The notes under the pieces: generated by a model
What the model saw: the letters and a program-made list of their open reading frames with translations, nothing else
Database searches by the model: none
What the model was told of the DNA's origin: nothing
Translations under genes and position numbers: made by a program
Part shown: piece after piece, positions 32,284 through 43,307 of the stretch
How positions within the stretch are numbered: the stretch's first letter is position 1
Layout of the letters: every line of letters starts with the position of its first letter
Origin: Mesostigma viride
Lineage: Eukaryota > Streptophyta > Mesostigmatophyceae > Mesostigmatales > Mesostigmataceae
Length of the DNA stretch: 64,000 nucleotides
NCBI GenBank assembly: GCA_009746045.1
Contig: RPFO01000097.1
Coordinates: forward strand, 40,001-104,000
Direction of reading: 5' to 3'

Positions 32284-32900
32284 AGTTAACGTAAAGGATT
32301 TACGTTAGATGGATAGAGATTGTTACGCTCTTTCCAACGGCACCTTGAACGCCTCATTTGGTTAAGGAACGTAAAAGTTATGACGTTTCCTAGGCTGTGC
32401 CGACAGTACCCGGCGCGCCACTGTGGGCGCGTACGGACACAGGATGTACAAGTGTCACTTTGATAGTCCGCAGGACGTTGACAGGACTTGTACAGGACTT
32501 GATGGTCAATTGATAGGTAGGCGCACTGTAGCGCGCCAGGACCTATGAGACAATTGATGCTGAGTAGTGTACGGATAGGTCCACAGGACTAGCCGTATGG
32601 ACAATTGATAGATCTGCGCGCCAAAGGCGTGCCAGAGTCTGTGTAATCAATTGATTGACAGTTCAGCTGTGACAGTGCAGCTGAATACTTGGACGCGTCC
32701 CTAACAACCTATATGTGTGACTTGATCGCACCGGGACGCTAGTTCTTGCGTGCACGTTCTCTGGGCACTGCGACCCTGTCGCCTGTGCTGCGTGCAGTCT
32801 TGGAAGTGACGTGACTTACGTCTGTGTTTCCTTGTTATTAATAAAGGCAACTTCCTGCAAGAACCATGGCGGAATTCGTGGCATTCTCACTCTTACAACT
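32284..32900 (+). repeat. Copia-2 3' LTR
   Basis: 617 bp, differing from the 5' LTR only at a few positions, for example one extra G near 32763. Followed by ATATG. Confidence 0.95.
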
Positions 32901-33336
32901 ATATGTGAGGGGATCCAGTCCAGTTAATTGTACATAAAGGAGTTAATGCTGGAGCTGGCTTCAGTTACCCCTTGGACCTTGCAGATGGAGACGTTGTTGC
33001 TAACAGACAGCATGGGTATGGTCCAGTTTGTTCACAAGCAGCTGGCCAGAAGCCGGGATCTGGATTATTTGTTGCTGAAGGAGTTGGCCAGTTTGGTTGA
33101 CTTGAAGCATATCCCTGGCGAGGAGAACCCTGCTGATGCATTGACTAAGCTGCCACACAAGGCCCCAGCCCATGCAGTACAATGTACTGAGGAAGCTCAT
33201 GAATGCTGACTGCCAAGTTGGTCTATCTGTCTAAAAGCTGAGAGCTGGGTGCTTAAGTCTCTGGATATCAGGCTGGGAGCTTGATTGTACATAATCCTGA
33301 GCACACCTTGAGGGGTGAGACATGTCTCTGGTGTGG
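32901..33336 (+). pseudogene. pol: Copia-1 RNase H end and 3' UTR start
   Basis: Resumes RNase H after Copia-2: YIKELMLEL, LLTDSMGMVQF (catalytic Asp), SRDLDYLLLKEL and the terminal NPADALTKL by about 33150, closing near 33209. The remaining 127 bp are 3' UTR with a TGTACATA at 33285. The Gypsy element interrupts at 33336. Confidence 0.88.
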
Positions 33337-34040
33337 TGTAACGACTAAAAATGTTGTGTTTGCAACAGCCTCAGTTTCAACATTGATGTGAAAAGATCTT
33401 TATACCTGGGTTGGAGTCGCGACAGATAACTTCACGTCCAGAGAAGCAATGAAGATGGATCTTCAACAGTTAAGGGAATGAGTCCCCACCCTTGTTAGAC
33501 ACAACAGACAATGTTATATCCAAGTCGACTATCTGTTGAAGTTATAGTTGACTTTTAGCGAGGGTTGTTTGATTGATGAAACAAGGAATCCCTTGAATTA
33601 CACCATAGCTTTAGCTTTCTTACACGCACACGTTCCCAGCCGCCACAAACAGGATAAAAGTCATCATGCACGCAGGGTCGGCTCAGCCCTAACTCGGAAG
33701 GACCAATCAAAAGTGAGGATCACTCAAGATAAGATCTTAGCTTCCGAATCCTCAACACAACACAAAGCCAGCACATACGGAATCTCCATGACCTGGAACC
33801 AGATCCACCAGGTACAACGGTATTAAAGAGAATCTATGACTGACTGAACAAAACCATGCAAAGTACCCTACGTGGATCAGGCCACGACCAATGAGGGTAG
33901 AACAATAATCTCTGCAGATCTCAGCAGGCCCAATATCCATCAGACGTCGAAGCCTCCTAACTTCCCAAATAATTGTCCTAAAGAACTCATAATCAGATCA
34001 ATCAGTAGGAAAACTTTGGATGTAACATTTGGTTGTTACA
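33337..34040 (-). repeat. Gypsy 3' LTR
   Basis: 704 bp, plus-strand ends TGTAACGAC and TTGTTACA. It matches 45301-46004. Confidence 0.96.
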
Positions 34041-34060
34041 TATCTCCCCCTCAAAACAGG
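34041..34060 (-). promoter_or_regulatory. Gypsy polypurine tract
   Basis: On the minus strand TTTTGAGGGGGAGATA directly precedes the LTR. Confidence 0.8.
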
Positions 34061-34422
34061 AACTCCCAGTTCCTAGAAGCCAAGAAGAATAAGACAACAA
34101 CCTCCACAAAACAACACAACAATAAACAGGAAGTCCACCACCTCTTGGGACAAGCAAGTGGGTTTTTACATCCCCAAAGGGGCCTCCTATCTCATTATCA
34201 TCTGATCATGGTCAGCCCTGAATAAGACAATTTCACCCACTGATGAAATGTCATCAAGTGACTAACACACAGGCAACCATGCCTGGATAATACAACTGCA
34301 AGACTGTCATGAACTCAGAACTGTCATTACTGGAAATCTGGACTGGACATCAGAACTGGCCTCCTCCATTCTGGATCCCCACCTCACTCCACAGCCCCAT
34401 CTCCAACCATCCTGGAAACCCT

Positions 34423-35706
34423 TCACAAAGTGAACCAATCCCCCTTCTTCGTGTCCTTCCCCCTCGTTCCAAACACTGGGAAATGCTCCACCATGGACAC
34501 CAGATCTGGCCAATTCCTGCTGACCTGAATGGCCATGCAGGTCTCAGCAGCCTTGCCCAACTCAGCTGAAAACCTACTGCACTGGGCAGGATAGGTCAGA
34601 GTAACCACAGCCTGTCGGAGGGGGTCGAAGACCCAGCCACTGGCAGTCTTATGGCGACATAGCCAGCTGCTATAGGCCCACCATAGCTGTAGAAAGGCCT
34701 TGATAGGCCCCCACCTGGCCCCCAAGATGGGTACCAGCACTCTCAAAGGCGTGAGCCTGGCTCTCAGCTCATTAGGGAACTTTGGTAACTGCAGCCCCAC
34801 GAAGACCGTGCTGTCCTTGTGTGGAAAACATGACATCACAGAGCAGCTGGACGACGGAGTCATGTCAAACTCTCCCTGCTTGACAGCTTGCTCTAGCAGC
34901 TCAGTATAGGTCTGGGAATAACCAACTGGCTGGAGCTCTGCAAAGGCGAGTCTCAGATCACTGGGCAGAGATGCCATCAAGTCCTGGCCCTCCACCGGCC
35001 TCATGTCAAACGAAGGCCACGGGTACACTGCAAAGACGGTGTGCATAATATAAGCCACCATGGGTGAACCAATCTCACAAAGACTGGGGGGCAGACAGTC
35101 CAGGGCCAACTCTACCATACCCTCGGGTACTAGTTCACCCTCCTCCACCACTGTCTGGTCGAGGGCCTTCATGGCGGTGTACAAGGATTTACACCACTCG
35201 CACTGTTCAGGGGCACATTTACGGTGGTCCAAGTACTGCTCCACCTGTTTTGTTGGGACAACGGACCTGGGCAAGTGTACCACCACCTTAGGGGGCGGAG
35301 GAGCCTCCGTAGAGGAGGGAACTGAGGCCACCATGGTGGGGATAGCCTCCTGAGCTACCTGGGCCCCAGAGGCTGCAGGCACAGCAGAACCCACAAGTGG
35401 AAGGTGCCCAGCCCTCAAATGTTCTGCCATCTGGGTAACCAAACCCTCCACATGAGCCAACCTTGATATAAGGGCCCCGTGACGCTGCTCGTGCCGCTGC
35501 TGATCATGTACCATACGCTGGAACAGGTTGAGAAAATGGGCTTCCACGAACCCAGGGTCTTCCTGGAGCGAAGTACCTGGGGCTCTGGGGCCAGCGTAGT
35601 CGTGCTGAAGGACATACGTAGCCCTCACGTCCTCTTGGAGTTGGGCAGGTGGCCTGGGTGTCCCCTCAGGATGGGAGTCTGCCATGGCTGGCAACCACAG
35701 ACACAC
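34423..35706 (-). CDS. Gypsy third ORF, unknown protein after integrase
   Basis: An intact 427-residue frame starts 27 bp after the integrase stop and ends before the 3' LTR, in the position where env lies in retrovirus-like elements. The second Met (residue 8, MADSHPEGTPRP) may be the real start. Around residues 55-95 is a charged, probably coiled-coil segment with many His and Gln (RMVHDQQRHEQRHG). HRKCAPEQCEWC near residues 160-172 gives C-x4-C-x2-C with a nearby His, a possible metal site. No signal peptide or strong membrane segment is apparent, so an envelope role is not supported. I recognise no family. Confidence 0.8.
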   Translation of the reverse strand: MCLWLPAMADSHPEGTPRPPAQLQEDVRATYVLQHDYAGPRAPGTSLQEDPGFVEAHFLNLFQRMVHDQQRHEQRHGALISRLAHVEGLVTQMAEHLRAGHLPLVGSAVPAASGAQVAQEAIPTMVASVPSSTEAPPPPKVVVHLPRSVVPTKQVEQYLDHRKCAPEQCEWCKSLYTAMKALDQTVVEEGELVPEGMVELALDCLPPSLCEIGSPMVAYIMHTVFAVYPWPSFDMRPVEGQDLMASLPSDLRLAFAELQPVGYSQTYTELLEQAVKQGEFDMTPSSSCSVMSCFPHKDSTVFVGLQLPKFPNELRARLTPLRVLVPILGARWGPIKAFLQLWWAYSSWLCRHKTASGWVFDPLRQAVVTLTYPAQCSRFSAELGKAAETCMAIQVSRNWPDLVSMVEHFPVFGTRGKDTKKGDWFTL

Positions 35707-35733
35707 AGCACCAAAAAGAGGCGTTAGCAGTGC

Positions 35734-37899
35734 TCACTGGGAGCTATGAAGGGGAGCACTCTGCTCAGAGCCCATGACATACCACTCAGGCAAGGTGATC
35801 CCATGACGCTGACAATAGTCTAGTACGGCAGAGTGACTATTGGTGAGATCAGACAACCACAGCCACGTAGCAGTCACCTCTAGCTCTCCCTTCCAGTGTA
35901 CCTTAAACTGCAGCTGTTTAGTGCGACCTTTCCCCTTCACCCTGTGAGCCAACAACCGCTCCACTTCATAGATCTTCTCCCCCTCTGAATCCAACTCATA
36001 AGGCAAGGGGGCAGACAATCTGCCTGGCAAGGTGTTACGCCTGTACAGCTTCAGCTGTGCTAGGTGAAAAATATTATTCCTGAGCTTCCAGTGAGAAGGC
36101 ACCTGGACCTGGACTACGGTACCATAGTGAAAGGTGGCCAACACTGGGTAAGGACCCAACCAGAGTGGTTGCAGTTTCCTGCATTGCTCCTTCTCAGGCA
36201 GCACTCTGTTGGCTTCCAACAACACCAAGTCCCCGGGAGCTACAAAGGAATGACTGGCCACCGTCTGCTGCCAGGCGTTAGTGAGGTACTTGTCCTGTGT
36301 CCTCAACAGCTGGGTAGCCACAATGCTGTGAGCCTCCTGGAAGGAAGCCAACAACTGCTGGACTGAACCAAGACGTCGCTGGAAAGGGCCTTCAGCGTCT
36401 CTGTCAGGCAGTTCCAAGTCGAATGGTGTCAAGGGACACTGGCCATTGCAGATCACGAAGGGGGACATCTGGTGAGGAGCCAGAGGAGAGTTGTTGATTG
36501 CGAACTCTATGAAAGGTAGCTTCTTGTCCCAGTCCTTGTTGTCGTGGGTACAATAGTGCTTTTGACACTCCCTGACAATTCTGTTCATCCTCTCCACCGC
36601 CCCAGTACTGGCACACCTGTATGCCACACCGAATGCCAGCTTAGTGTCTAGGATGTCAAAGAATGACTTCCAAAACCCTGACAGCCAAAGGGGGTCCTGA
36701 TCAGTGATGATCACTCTAGGCATGCCGTGCAGACGGTAGATCTCCTTCATAAACAAATCCACACACTGTGCAGCGGTGAGATGAGTATTGCAAGGAATCA
36801 GATGGCACATCCTGGAAAGCCTGTCCATGACCACAAGGATCCTGTCATTGCCACCATCTGACATGGGAAGACCACAGATAAAATCCATAGTCACACTGAT
36901 CCAAGGGCGCAGGGGAATGGGCATAGCCATGGGAAAGATGGGCGTGGCTTGGTTCCTGACCTTATTTCTCTGGCAGGAGTCACAGGAATCCACATAGGCC
37001 TTAACATCCTGATAAAGGCCAGGCCACCAAAACCTCTGCTGCACCTCATGAAGTAGCTTAGCATAACCAGGATGACACGCAGTCACATCGTCATGGAAAC
37101 AATGTAACACTGTGGGAATGGCCATCTCAGGCACATACACTTTTCTAGTCACCGTGTGCTCTGCATCATGAGTGTGAACATACAGAACGCCCTCCCAGTA
37201 TTCTACAGGTCTATTGCCAAAGTTGCCCCTCTGGATAGCTGCAGTAGCCATGTCCTCCGTCTTGGTGAAGGCCTTGATGACGTCCAGCAGGGAAATATTT
37301 AAAGGATTAGGCAACACCAGGTCCTTGTCAGGTCCCAGGGGCTGCATCTGCATCTCCTCTTCCTGCCCAGGGCTAGCCACCAACTGCTTGGATGAGACAG
37401 TAGTAGCTATAGGCCCTTTTGACCTGGCCATCACCTGAGAGGCCAACACCTTGGACCGGCCTACCAACACAGGGTCCATGACCCAATTCCTGGGCCTACC
37501 TCTGCTGCGCCTAGCAGGGTCTCCCTCACCTGGCTGCACTGTGGGAGTGGGCACCACACCGTCAGAACTTCTCCTAAGACTGTCAGACAGTGACTGGACA
37601 CCCTCCTGGACGCCTGTCAACTCTGGGACAGAGCCCTGGTCGATGAGCATCACGGGACCACCGTTATTCCCTACAGGTGGTGTCAACAGTTGAGAAGCCT
37701 TCTGGTTGTTGGCTTGAGCTCTAGTCAAGGCTCCACACTCTACCACAGAAATCAGGGCAGCACAGATGTCCAAGTCCTCATGAAAACTTCCCATCAAATC
37801 CCTTCTCCTGGACAGGGCGTCAGGCACCACATTCTGCGTACCAGGAATGTACCTCACAGAGAAAGGTCCAAACCCCCCCAGGAACTCCATCCATCCAGC
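35734..37899 (-). CDS. pol: Gypsy RNase H end, integrase and chromodomain
   Basis: The open frame reaches upstream into the CACTA element. Gypsy sequence begins at AGWMEFLGGF. Then come YIPGTQNVVPDALSRR (RNase H end), the HHCC zinc region ending CDSCQRNK, and SVTMDFICGLP (first Asp). ITDQDPLW (second Asp) and GAVERMNR (Glu) give the normal 35-residue gap. The GPY-like segment LWLGPYPVL follows. A chromodomain YEVERLLAHRVKGKGRTKQL...HWKGELEVTATW precedes the C-terminus and would guide insertion to modified chromatin. Confidence 0.95.
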   Translation of the reverse strand, partial: AGWMEFLGGFGPFSVRYIPGTQNVVPDALSRRRDLMGSFHEDLDICAALISVVECGALTRAQANNQKASQLLTPPVGNNGGPVMLIDQGSVPELTGVQEGVQSLSDSLRRSSDGVVPTPTVQPGEGDPARRSRGRPRNWVMDPVLVGRSKVLASQVMARSKGPIATTVSSKQLVASPGQEEEMQMQPLGPDKDLVLPNPLNISLLDVIKAFTKTEDMATAAIQRGNFGNRPVEYWEGVLYVHTHDAEHTVTRKVYVPEMAIPTVLHCFHDDVTACHPGYAKLLHEVQQRFWWPGLYQDVKAYVDSCDSCQRNKVRNQATPIFPMAMPIPLRPWISVTMDFICGLPMSDGGNDRILVVMDRLSRMCHLIPCNTHLTAAQCVDLFMKEIYRLHGMPRVIITDQDPLWLSGFWKSFFDILDTKLAFGVAYRCASTGAVERMNRIVRECQKHYCTHDNKDWDKKLPFIEFAINNSPLAPHQMSPFVICNGQCPLTPFDLELPDRDAEGPFQRRLGSVQQLLASFQEAHSIVATQLLRTQDKYLTNAWQQTVASHSFVAPGDLVLLEANRVLPEKEQCRKLQPLWLGPYPVLATFHYGTVVQVQVPSHWKLRNNIFHLAQLKLYRRNTLPGRLSAPLPYELDSEGEKIYEVERLLAHRVKGKGRTKQLQFKVHWKGELEVTATWLWLSDLTNSHSAVLDYCQRHGITLPEWYVMGSEQSAPLHSSQ

Positions 37900-37916
37900 C
37901 ACACTAGGAACTCGGC

Positions 37917-38230
37917 TTTGAGAATGGGTGAGAAAAGGTGAGAAAAAGGGTGAGATGGGTGAGAAAAAGGGTGAGAAATGGGTGAGAATGGGTGAGAAAA
38001 GTGAGAAAATAGGGTGAGAAATGGGTGAGAATGGGTGAGAAAAGGGCAATCTCACCCGGGTGAGATTGCCCCAAAAAGGTGAAAAAAGGGGAAAAACGTG
38101 AGAAAAATCTCAAAAAACAGGACGTGAGATAAGTGAGAAAAACGGGAGGTGTGAAACGTGAGAAAAGTGAGAAAATCAGGACGTGAGAAAAGTGAGAAAA
38201 ACAGGACGTGAGAAAAGTGAGAAAACACAG
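37917..38230. repeat. CACTA subterminal GTGAGAAA array, left
   Basis: More than twenty copies of GTGAG(A)n in one orientation. Only a short palindromic patch near 38049-38070 (ATCTCACCCGGGTGAGAT) breaks the pattern. Confidence 0.9.
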
Positions 38231-38239
38231 CGCTGAAAA

Positions 38240-40343
38240 ACACACCCATAATGCAATATGCTGGCAGCAGACACATGCATGCAGTGCCAGTAACAACCGC
38301 TGTTCAAAACAGCACGAACAATAATGATTTTTTCATTAAATGTTTGAATAATTTTAATGTTTACAGCTGCAAGAACCCGTTGATTCAACTATTCAACACT
38401 GTTATGGCGTTATGTACATCTTCGGCATTCAAATATGCCTGTTCAACACAGTCTGTTATGGCGTTATGACATCTTCGGCATTCAATGCCTGTTCAACACA
38501 GTCTGTTATGGCGTTATGACATCTTCCGCATTCAATGCCTATCATCAAATACTATATGGTAGCTAGCTAACAAAGCGTGCCGGTCGACAGGGCGTCACAT
38601 GCTGACTTGAAAGTGGAACCGCTTGCATTTTACTCTCGTGGTCCCTGCAAGAAATAAACAAACCGACACAATATACGCAAGAGGAAAAGAAATCAGATCC
38701 TTGACATAGATGTAAGCGTTCTACAAGGAAGAGCTCACCAGCACCTAACGGTCCATGCAGCAAATGTGTAGAACCCAACACTCACTCTTATGGCAAAGCA
38801 GCCCCATGTGGCAAGGCAGCACCATACACATGAATCACACCATGCGCCAGATGTCACACGAGCAAGGCACAACGTTGTCGTCGGATCAGAAAGCAACAAA
38901 CGTGAAAACGCTAGCGGCCCAAATCTGAGATTCCGCGGAACACAGAAAATAAGAAAGCTCAGAAGCTACCAGCAAGGGATCGAACATATGACCTTTGGCA
39001 TGATTTCGCGGCTGTGTGAGTCTCCTGATCCGAAGGCATCTCACTTAATTAACGTTTCGAAACAGCCAAACTGCGGAAAATCTCTTACCGGAGAGAGTTG
39101 CCAATATCAAGGAGACAACCAGCGCAGGCCAGAAATCGGGAGAATCCGGACCATGGTAGCTCGAGCCTGCCGTTATCTTGTCCGCGTTTTCGAGTCGTGC
39201 AGGATTATGAATATGAATGGAGATGGAAATGTGTAGCCTTGTGCATTGAAATTACGGCTGGCTGACGTGAAGAGCGACTACATGACCTACACGGTGGGGC
39301 CGGAAACGGCTTGCTTGATTGTGTTTCATCGTGGGCAACGAGTCCAACAACTACTTTCTCTGGGCGGCAAACTGCGGCAAATTGAACGCAAACCTCATCA
39401 TGAAATCTTGACCGTCGAAATGTAACCATCCGACGACTTATGCAGTATGCCGCGTAATTTTCTGTTGCGGGAGAGCCGTTGGGCCGGTTCCCGACGCGGG
39501 CGACCAGTGGTTTGCGTTAAGTTAACTTAGCTGAAGTTCTCCAACAGAAGTGACCCAAGCCGCATGATGGCACTCATCGACGGCCTCAGTCTATTGACGC
39601 GTCGGCCCGATTTTGGCGGCACCCAATTTGACCCCAACGGCACCTACCGACAAAGGGCATAGGTACGTACGTTTCACGCGCACCACGACCTTCGAGCTCT
39701 GCTATGGCGGTGGTGCCGTGGGGCCCGCATCAGACTGCGGGCCCTTATCTGCTTTGGCGGTGCTGCCGTTGGGCCCGCATCAGAATTCAGGCCCTTTATG
39801 CAGGCGGGCCCTTAATGCATGTTACTTTTTTATTCTTCTGCATACAAATATGAAGCAATGAGGTCGTGTCCTCCGGATTTTTGCATTTGCACCGTGGGCA
39901 GTTCTTGGACGTTTGGAAACATGCATGATGGCATGTGGCTAATGCAATGACTGAATCAAGCTAGACCGTTTCAGTGGTTTTTCATTTGCGGGTATTTCCT
40001 CGTAAATGGTGGGAAAGCGATCGCAGCAATGGTTCTCACCACTAGACACTCCCGGCCAGTGAAGCTCGAAAAACACGCCCTGATCAAGCAAGCTGTTTCC
40101 GGCCCCACTGTATAGGTCATCTTACAGTCGCTCTTTGCGTAAGCCAGCCATAATTTCAATGAACAAGGCTGCACATTTGCATACTCTTTTCTTGGTTATC
40201 GGTGTGCCTTTGTTTGGATGCAGGGGGGATCGCTGTGCTGACACAACGCGTTCAACGTGCTGGGAATCAACAATCCTGACGTCCCAAGGTTTACTGGAGG
40301 GGCGGGGACCTGATGATCAACCACGAGATGTGGACGCCCCCTG
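38240..40343. other. CACTA interior with repeats
   Basis: No supported gene. A tandem repeat of about 53 bp, three units, lies at 38398-38550 (TTATGGCGTTATGACATCTTC...). An inverted repeat of roughly 150-190 bp pairs 39236-39420 with 39970-40170, sharing GGGGCCGGAAAC[GA]GCTTGCTTGAT. A GGGCCCGCATCAGA repeat occurs twice near 39720-39790. Small frames such as 38790-39236 show no motif. Confidence 0.6.
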
Positions 40344-40760
40344 CGGGCTAGAATAGCCCTAGCTTGTAATCATTGGCAGTCTCTGCCGCCATGGCAGCCA
40401 TGCCTAGAATGTTTGCCTAGCTGAGCCATTATACCTAGTCACGTGCACCGCTAACACACGGTACACAACCAGCCATAGCCTTAGCTTAGTCCTTGTACAA
40501 CCATGCTACGTCATGGCAATGCTCAGATCACTTGCCCATGCACCCGTTATGATATGCTCACATGGGTCTTATTGCACCCACAGATTGCCGGATCGTTTAT
40601 CGGGTCCAATAGCAGCTGCGACATGCCTTTGGCATGAAGGAGAAAGGGGGTCTGTGCCCTTCCTGTTGTGCACACACAGGGATTAAAAGCACTTCGGTGC
40701 TCCGTGATCCAACGGGAGCACGAGTTCAATTAATCATGTAATTAATTAATTAGTGGTGCT
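40344..40760 (+). repeat. Repeat R1, copy 2, inside the CACTA element
   Basis: Homologous to the minus-strand copy at 603-1067, including CACATGGGTCTTATTGCACC, AGCACTTCGGTGCTCCGTGA, CGGGAGCACGAGTT and the (AATT)n tail at 40728-40752. Confidence 0.7.
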
Positions 40761-40825
40761 GAGTTTATTTTCATATTAATGACTTAATGAAATAAAGCTC
40801 ATGATTTTTTTCGTGTTACACTCTT

Positions 40826-41135
40826 GGTGAGAAATTTCTCACCACGTTGACTTGTGATTTTTCTCGTGTTAGTGATTTTTCTCGTGTTGGTGAGAAACTT
40901 CTCAATTTTTTCACTTTTTCTCACTTTTTCTCACTTTTTCTCACCCATTCTCACCTTTTTTCTCACTTTAGGGTTTTTTCTCACCCAAACCCCCTTTTTC
41001 TCACCAAAATCTCACCCTGGTGAGATTTTGTTGCCTAGCGTTTGCGGAAAAAAATTGAGATTTTTCTCACTTTTCTCACCTTTTTTCTCAAAGGGGTGAG
41101 AAAATTGAGGGTTTTTGAGAATTTTCTCAGAAATT
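40826..41135. repeat. CACTA subterminal TTTCTCAC array, right
   Basis: Repeated TTTCTCAC, inverted relative to the left array, in a strongly T-rich plus strand. Confidence 0.9.
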
Positions 41136-41147
41136 GAGTTCCTAGTG

Positions 41148-43307
41148 CATCCTCTTACTCATCCGGGTCTGTTCCAACACATGTACCAAGGGCCTGTGGT
41201 CAGTCATCAGGGTAATAGATTCGTTGCCCTGCCCATCCCTGGCGCTGCTGGCCACAGAAAACTGAGCCCCCTTCAGTAGGTGTTCCCACTTGTGACAGGC
41301 CACCACCAATCCCAGCAGCTCCTGCTCATGAACAGGGTAGTTACGTTCTGCAGACGTCATACTCCTGGACATGTATTCCACTGGTTGAGGGCCCTTACCA
41401 TGATCTTGCATTAGTACTGCACCAATAGCACCCTGTGAGGCATCAGACCTAACCTGGTATGGCAAGTCTGGGTTGGGGCCCACCAACAAGGGAGCAGTGG
41501 TAAGCTTCTGCTTCAACACATCAAAAGCTTGCTGGCATGATGCAGTCCACTCAAAGGGAACATCCTTCTTGAGCAGGGCTAACAGGGGACCAGAGATGGC
41601 CGCCATGTCAGGGATGAACCGTCGGTACCAGCCCACCAGGCCCAGAAAGGATCTGACATCATGAGCTGACTTCAACACAGGCCACTCCAAAACAGCAGAG
41701 ACCTTGCTGGCCTCAGGAGTCATACCTGCAGCGCTCATCTGGTAGCCCAGAAACTTCACCTCTTGGCCCCACTCCACCTTGGACCTCTTCACCGACAGGT
41801 GATACTGATGGACCTCCTCCACGTTCTCCAGATGCTCCCTGAAGGTACGAGAGTGTACCAGAATGTCGTCCAGGTAGACGACCACACAAGTCCTGAAGAC
41901 CACCCTGGTAGTGTCACACAAGTGGGCAATGTCCTTGAACCTGGGGTTGCGAAGGTCAGGTGAGATCTGGGGCAGGGCATTTCCAGTCAGGTGGCCAAAG
42001 ATGGCATTGACAAACATCTGCATGGTGGCAGGACTGTTAGAGGCACCCATGGGCATTACTGTCCACTGGAACTGTCCCCATGGAGTAGAAAAGGCCGTCT
42101 TGGGGATGTCCTCAGTAGCCACCCTGATCTGCCAGAAAGCATGCCTGAGGTCAAACTTGGTAAAGAAGGCAGCTCCTGCAGTCCTCTCCAGCAACTCATC
42201 AATTCTGGGCAGAGGGTACCTGGACTTGACAGTCACCTTGTTCAGTCCCCTCAGGTCAATGCACAACCTCCACCCCCCATCATGCTTGGGTACAAGCAAA
42301 CACCCAGAACTGAAAGGACTGTTAGCTGGGAGGATCAGACCAGCCTCCAACAGGCCAATAAGTATGGTCTTCAGCTCTGCCATCTCTGCAGGGCCCATCC
42401 TGTACATAGGCACAAAAGGAGGACGAGCACCCTCTACCAACTTGATGACATGTGTGATGGGTCCCTCAGGAGGATACTGGGGCATCTTGTCCTCAAAGAT
42501 GGCTCCATACCTGTCCAACAAGGCATCATGCTGCTGTTGTTGCTCAGTGGTGACAGTAGAACTGACAGCATTGACAGAATGACCACTAGCAGACTCAGGT
42601 TCATTAGGCACCAAATGCAGGAAAAAGATGTGTTCCACTGGATAGGTGGCCAAATAAGACAGAGTATGCTTGGCAGACCACACATGCTTCAGTAGGGCAG
42701 CCCGTTTCTCCTCCAAAGTCGGCTCTTGATCCACCCCTTTCGCACCTGCTTCCCCTCCCTTGCCATCATTGACAGCTGTCTGTGTGGAACAGCACTCAGT
42801 GGCTGTTCTTCTTCCCCCTGGCAACACACAGGTAGCATCCCACACTGTCCCATCCTTGAACTGGACCACCCTGTCAGGCCAAGAAATAGCAGGATTGGTG
42901 TCAGACAACCATGGGATCCCCAAAATCACATCTGCTGCCGTGAGGGGAATGACATCTGCTGTCACTTCCAAAGTCTGGGATGAACAAACTTGGAAGATGA
43001 GCTGCACATAGCCAGGTGAGCAGCTTCTCCTGCCATCAGAATACTGCACCATGACAGGTGTGGGGTGGGCCAACACAGGCAACTTCAACTCCTGCACCAA
43101 GGATGCAGCAATATAATTACTGCCAGCACCAGAATCAATCATAAACAAGCAAGCTGGTTGAGCCAAGGGAACTGGCACGTTGAGGAGCCTAGCCTGAAAC
43201 TTGAGTAAGTGACCTGGTACAGGAGGACCCACAGGGACAGCAGGGTCAGAAGCACCCACAGTGTTCACTGGCCTAACGTCAACAGCAGGCAGGTCAGACC
43301 TGGCCAT
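41148..43307 (-). CDS. pol: Gypsy protease, reverse transcriptase and RNase H
   Basis: About 720 residues, open throughout. The protease has FMIDSGAG at about residues 56-62 and VILGIPWL. RT follows with SRYPLPRIDELL, TKFDLRHAFWQI (first Asp), the MPMGASNSPATMQ turn and VVVYLDDILVHS (YLDD). RNase H starts near FEWTASCQQAF and includes VRSDASQGAIGAVL, HEQELLGLV and LMTDHRPLVHVL. The frame runs into the CACTA insertion at 41147. This order, protease first, contrasts with the Copia-like elements around it. Confidence 0.95.

Larger units (their letters stand above)
25087..32900 (+). mobile_element. Copia-2, full-length LTR retrotransposon
   Basis: 7.8 kb. LTRs (25087-25702 and 32284-32900) are nearly identical and flanked by ATATG. 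Order is ORF0, gag, integrase, protease, RT, RNase H, then a 3' UTR with a T-arm-like hairpin, a polypurine tract and the LTR. It sits within RNase H of Copia-1. From about 27700 to the end of pol it is nearly identical to Copia-4, whereas ORF0 and the first part of gag are clearly diverged. Confidence 0.95.
37902..41147. mobile_element. CACTA-like DNA transposon, non-autonomous
   Basis: Starts CACTAGGAACTC and ends GAGTTCCTAGTG, a 12-bp perfect terminal inverted repeat of the CACTA type, flanked by a CA duplication. Removing it rejoins the Gypsy RNase H frame (TRMSKR to MAGWMEF). Subterminal arrays of GTGAGAAA (37917-38230) and the inverse (40826-41135) are the classical transposase-binding architecture of CACTA elements. 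No transposase frame is recognisable in 3.2 kb, so it depends on a helper. Confidence 0.88.

Noticed and set aside
37917-38230. GTGAGAAA array as telomeric or CRISPR-like repeat
   Set aside because: There are no unique spacers, and the mirror array at the other end with CACTA termini explains it.
38790-39236. 148-residue frame inside the CACTA-like element
   Set aside because: No motif and no transposase residues; composition fits chance openness.
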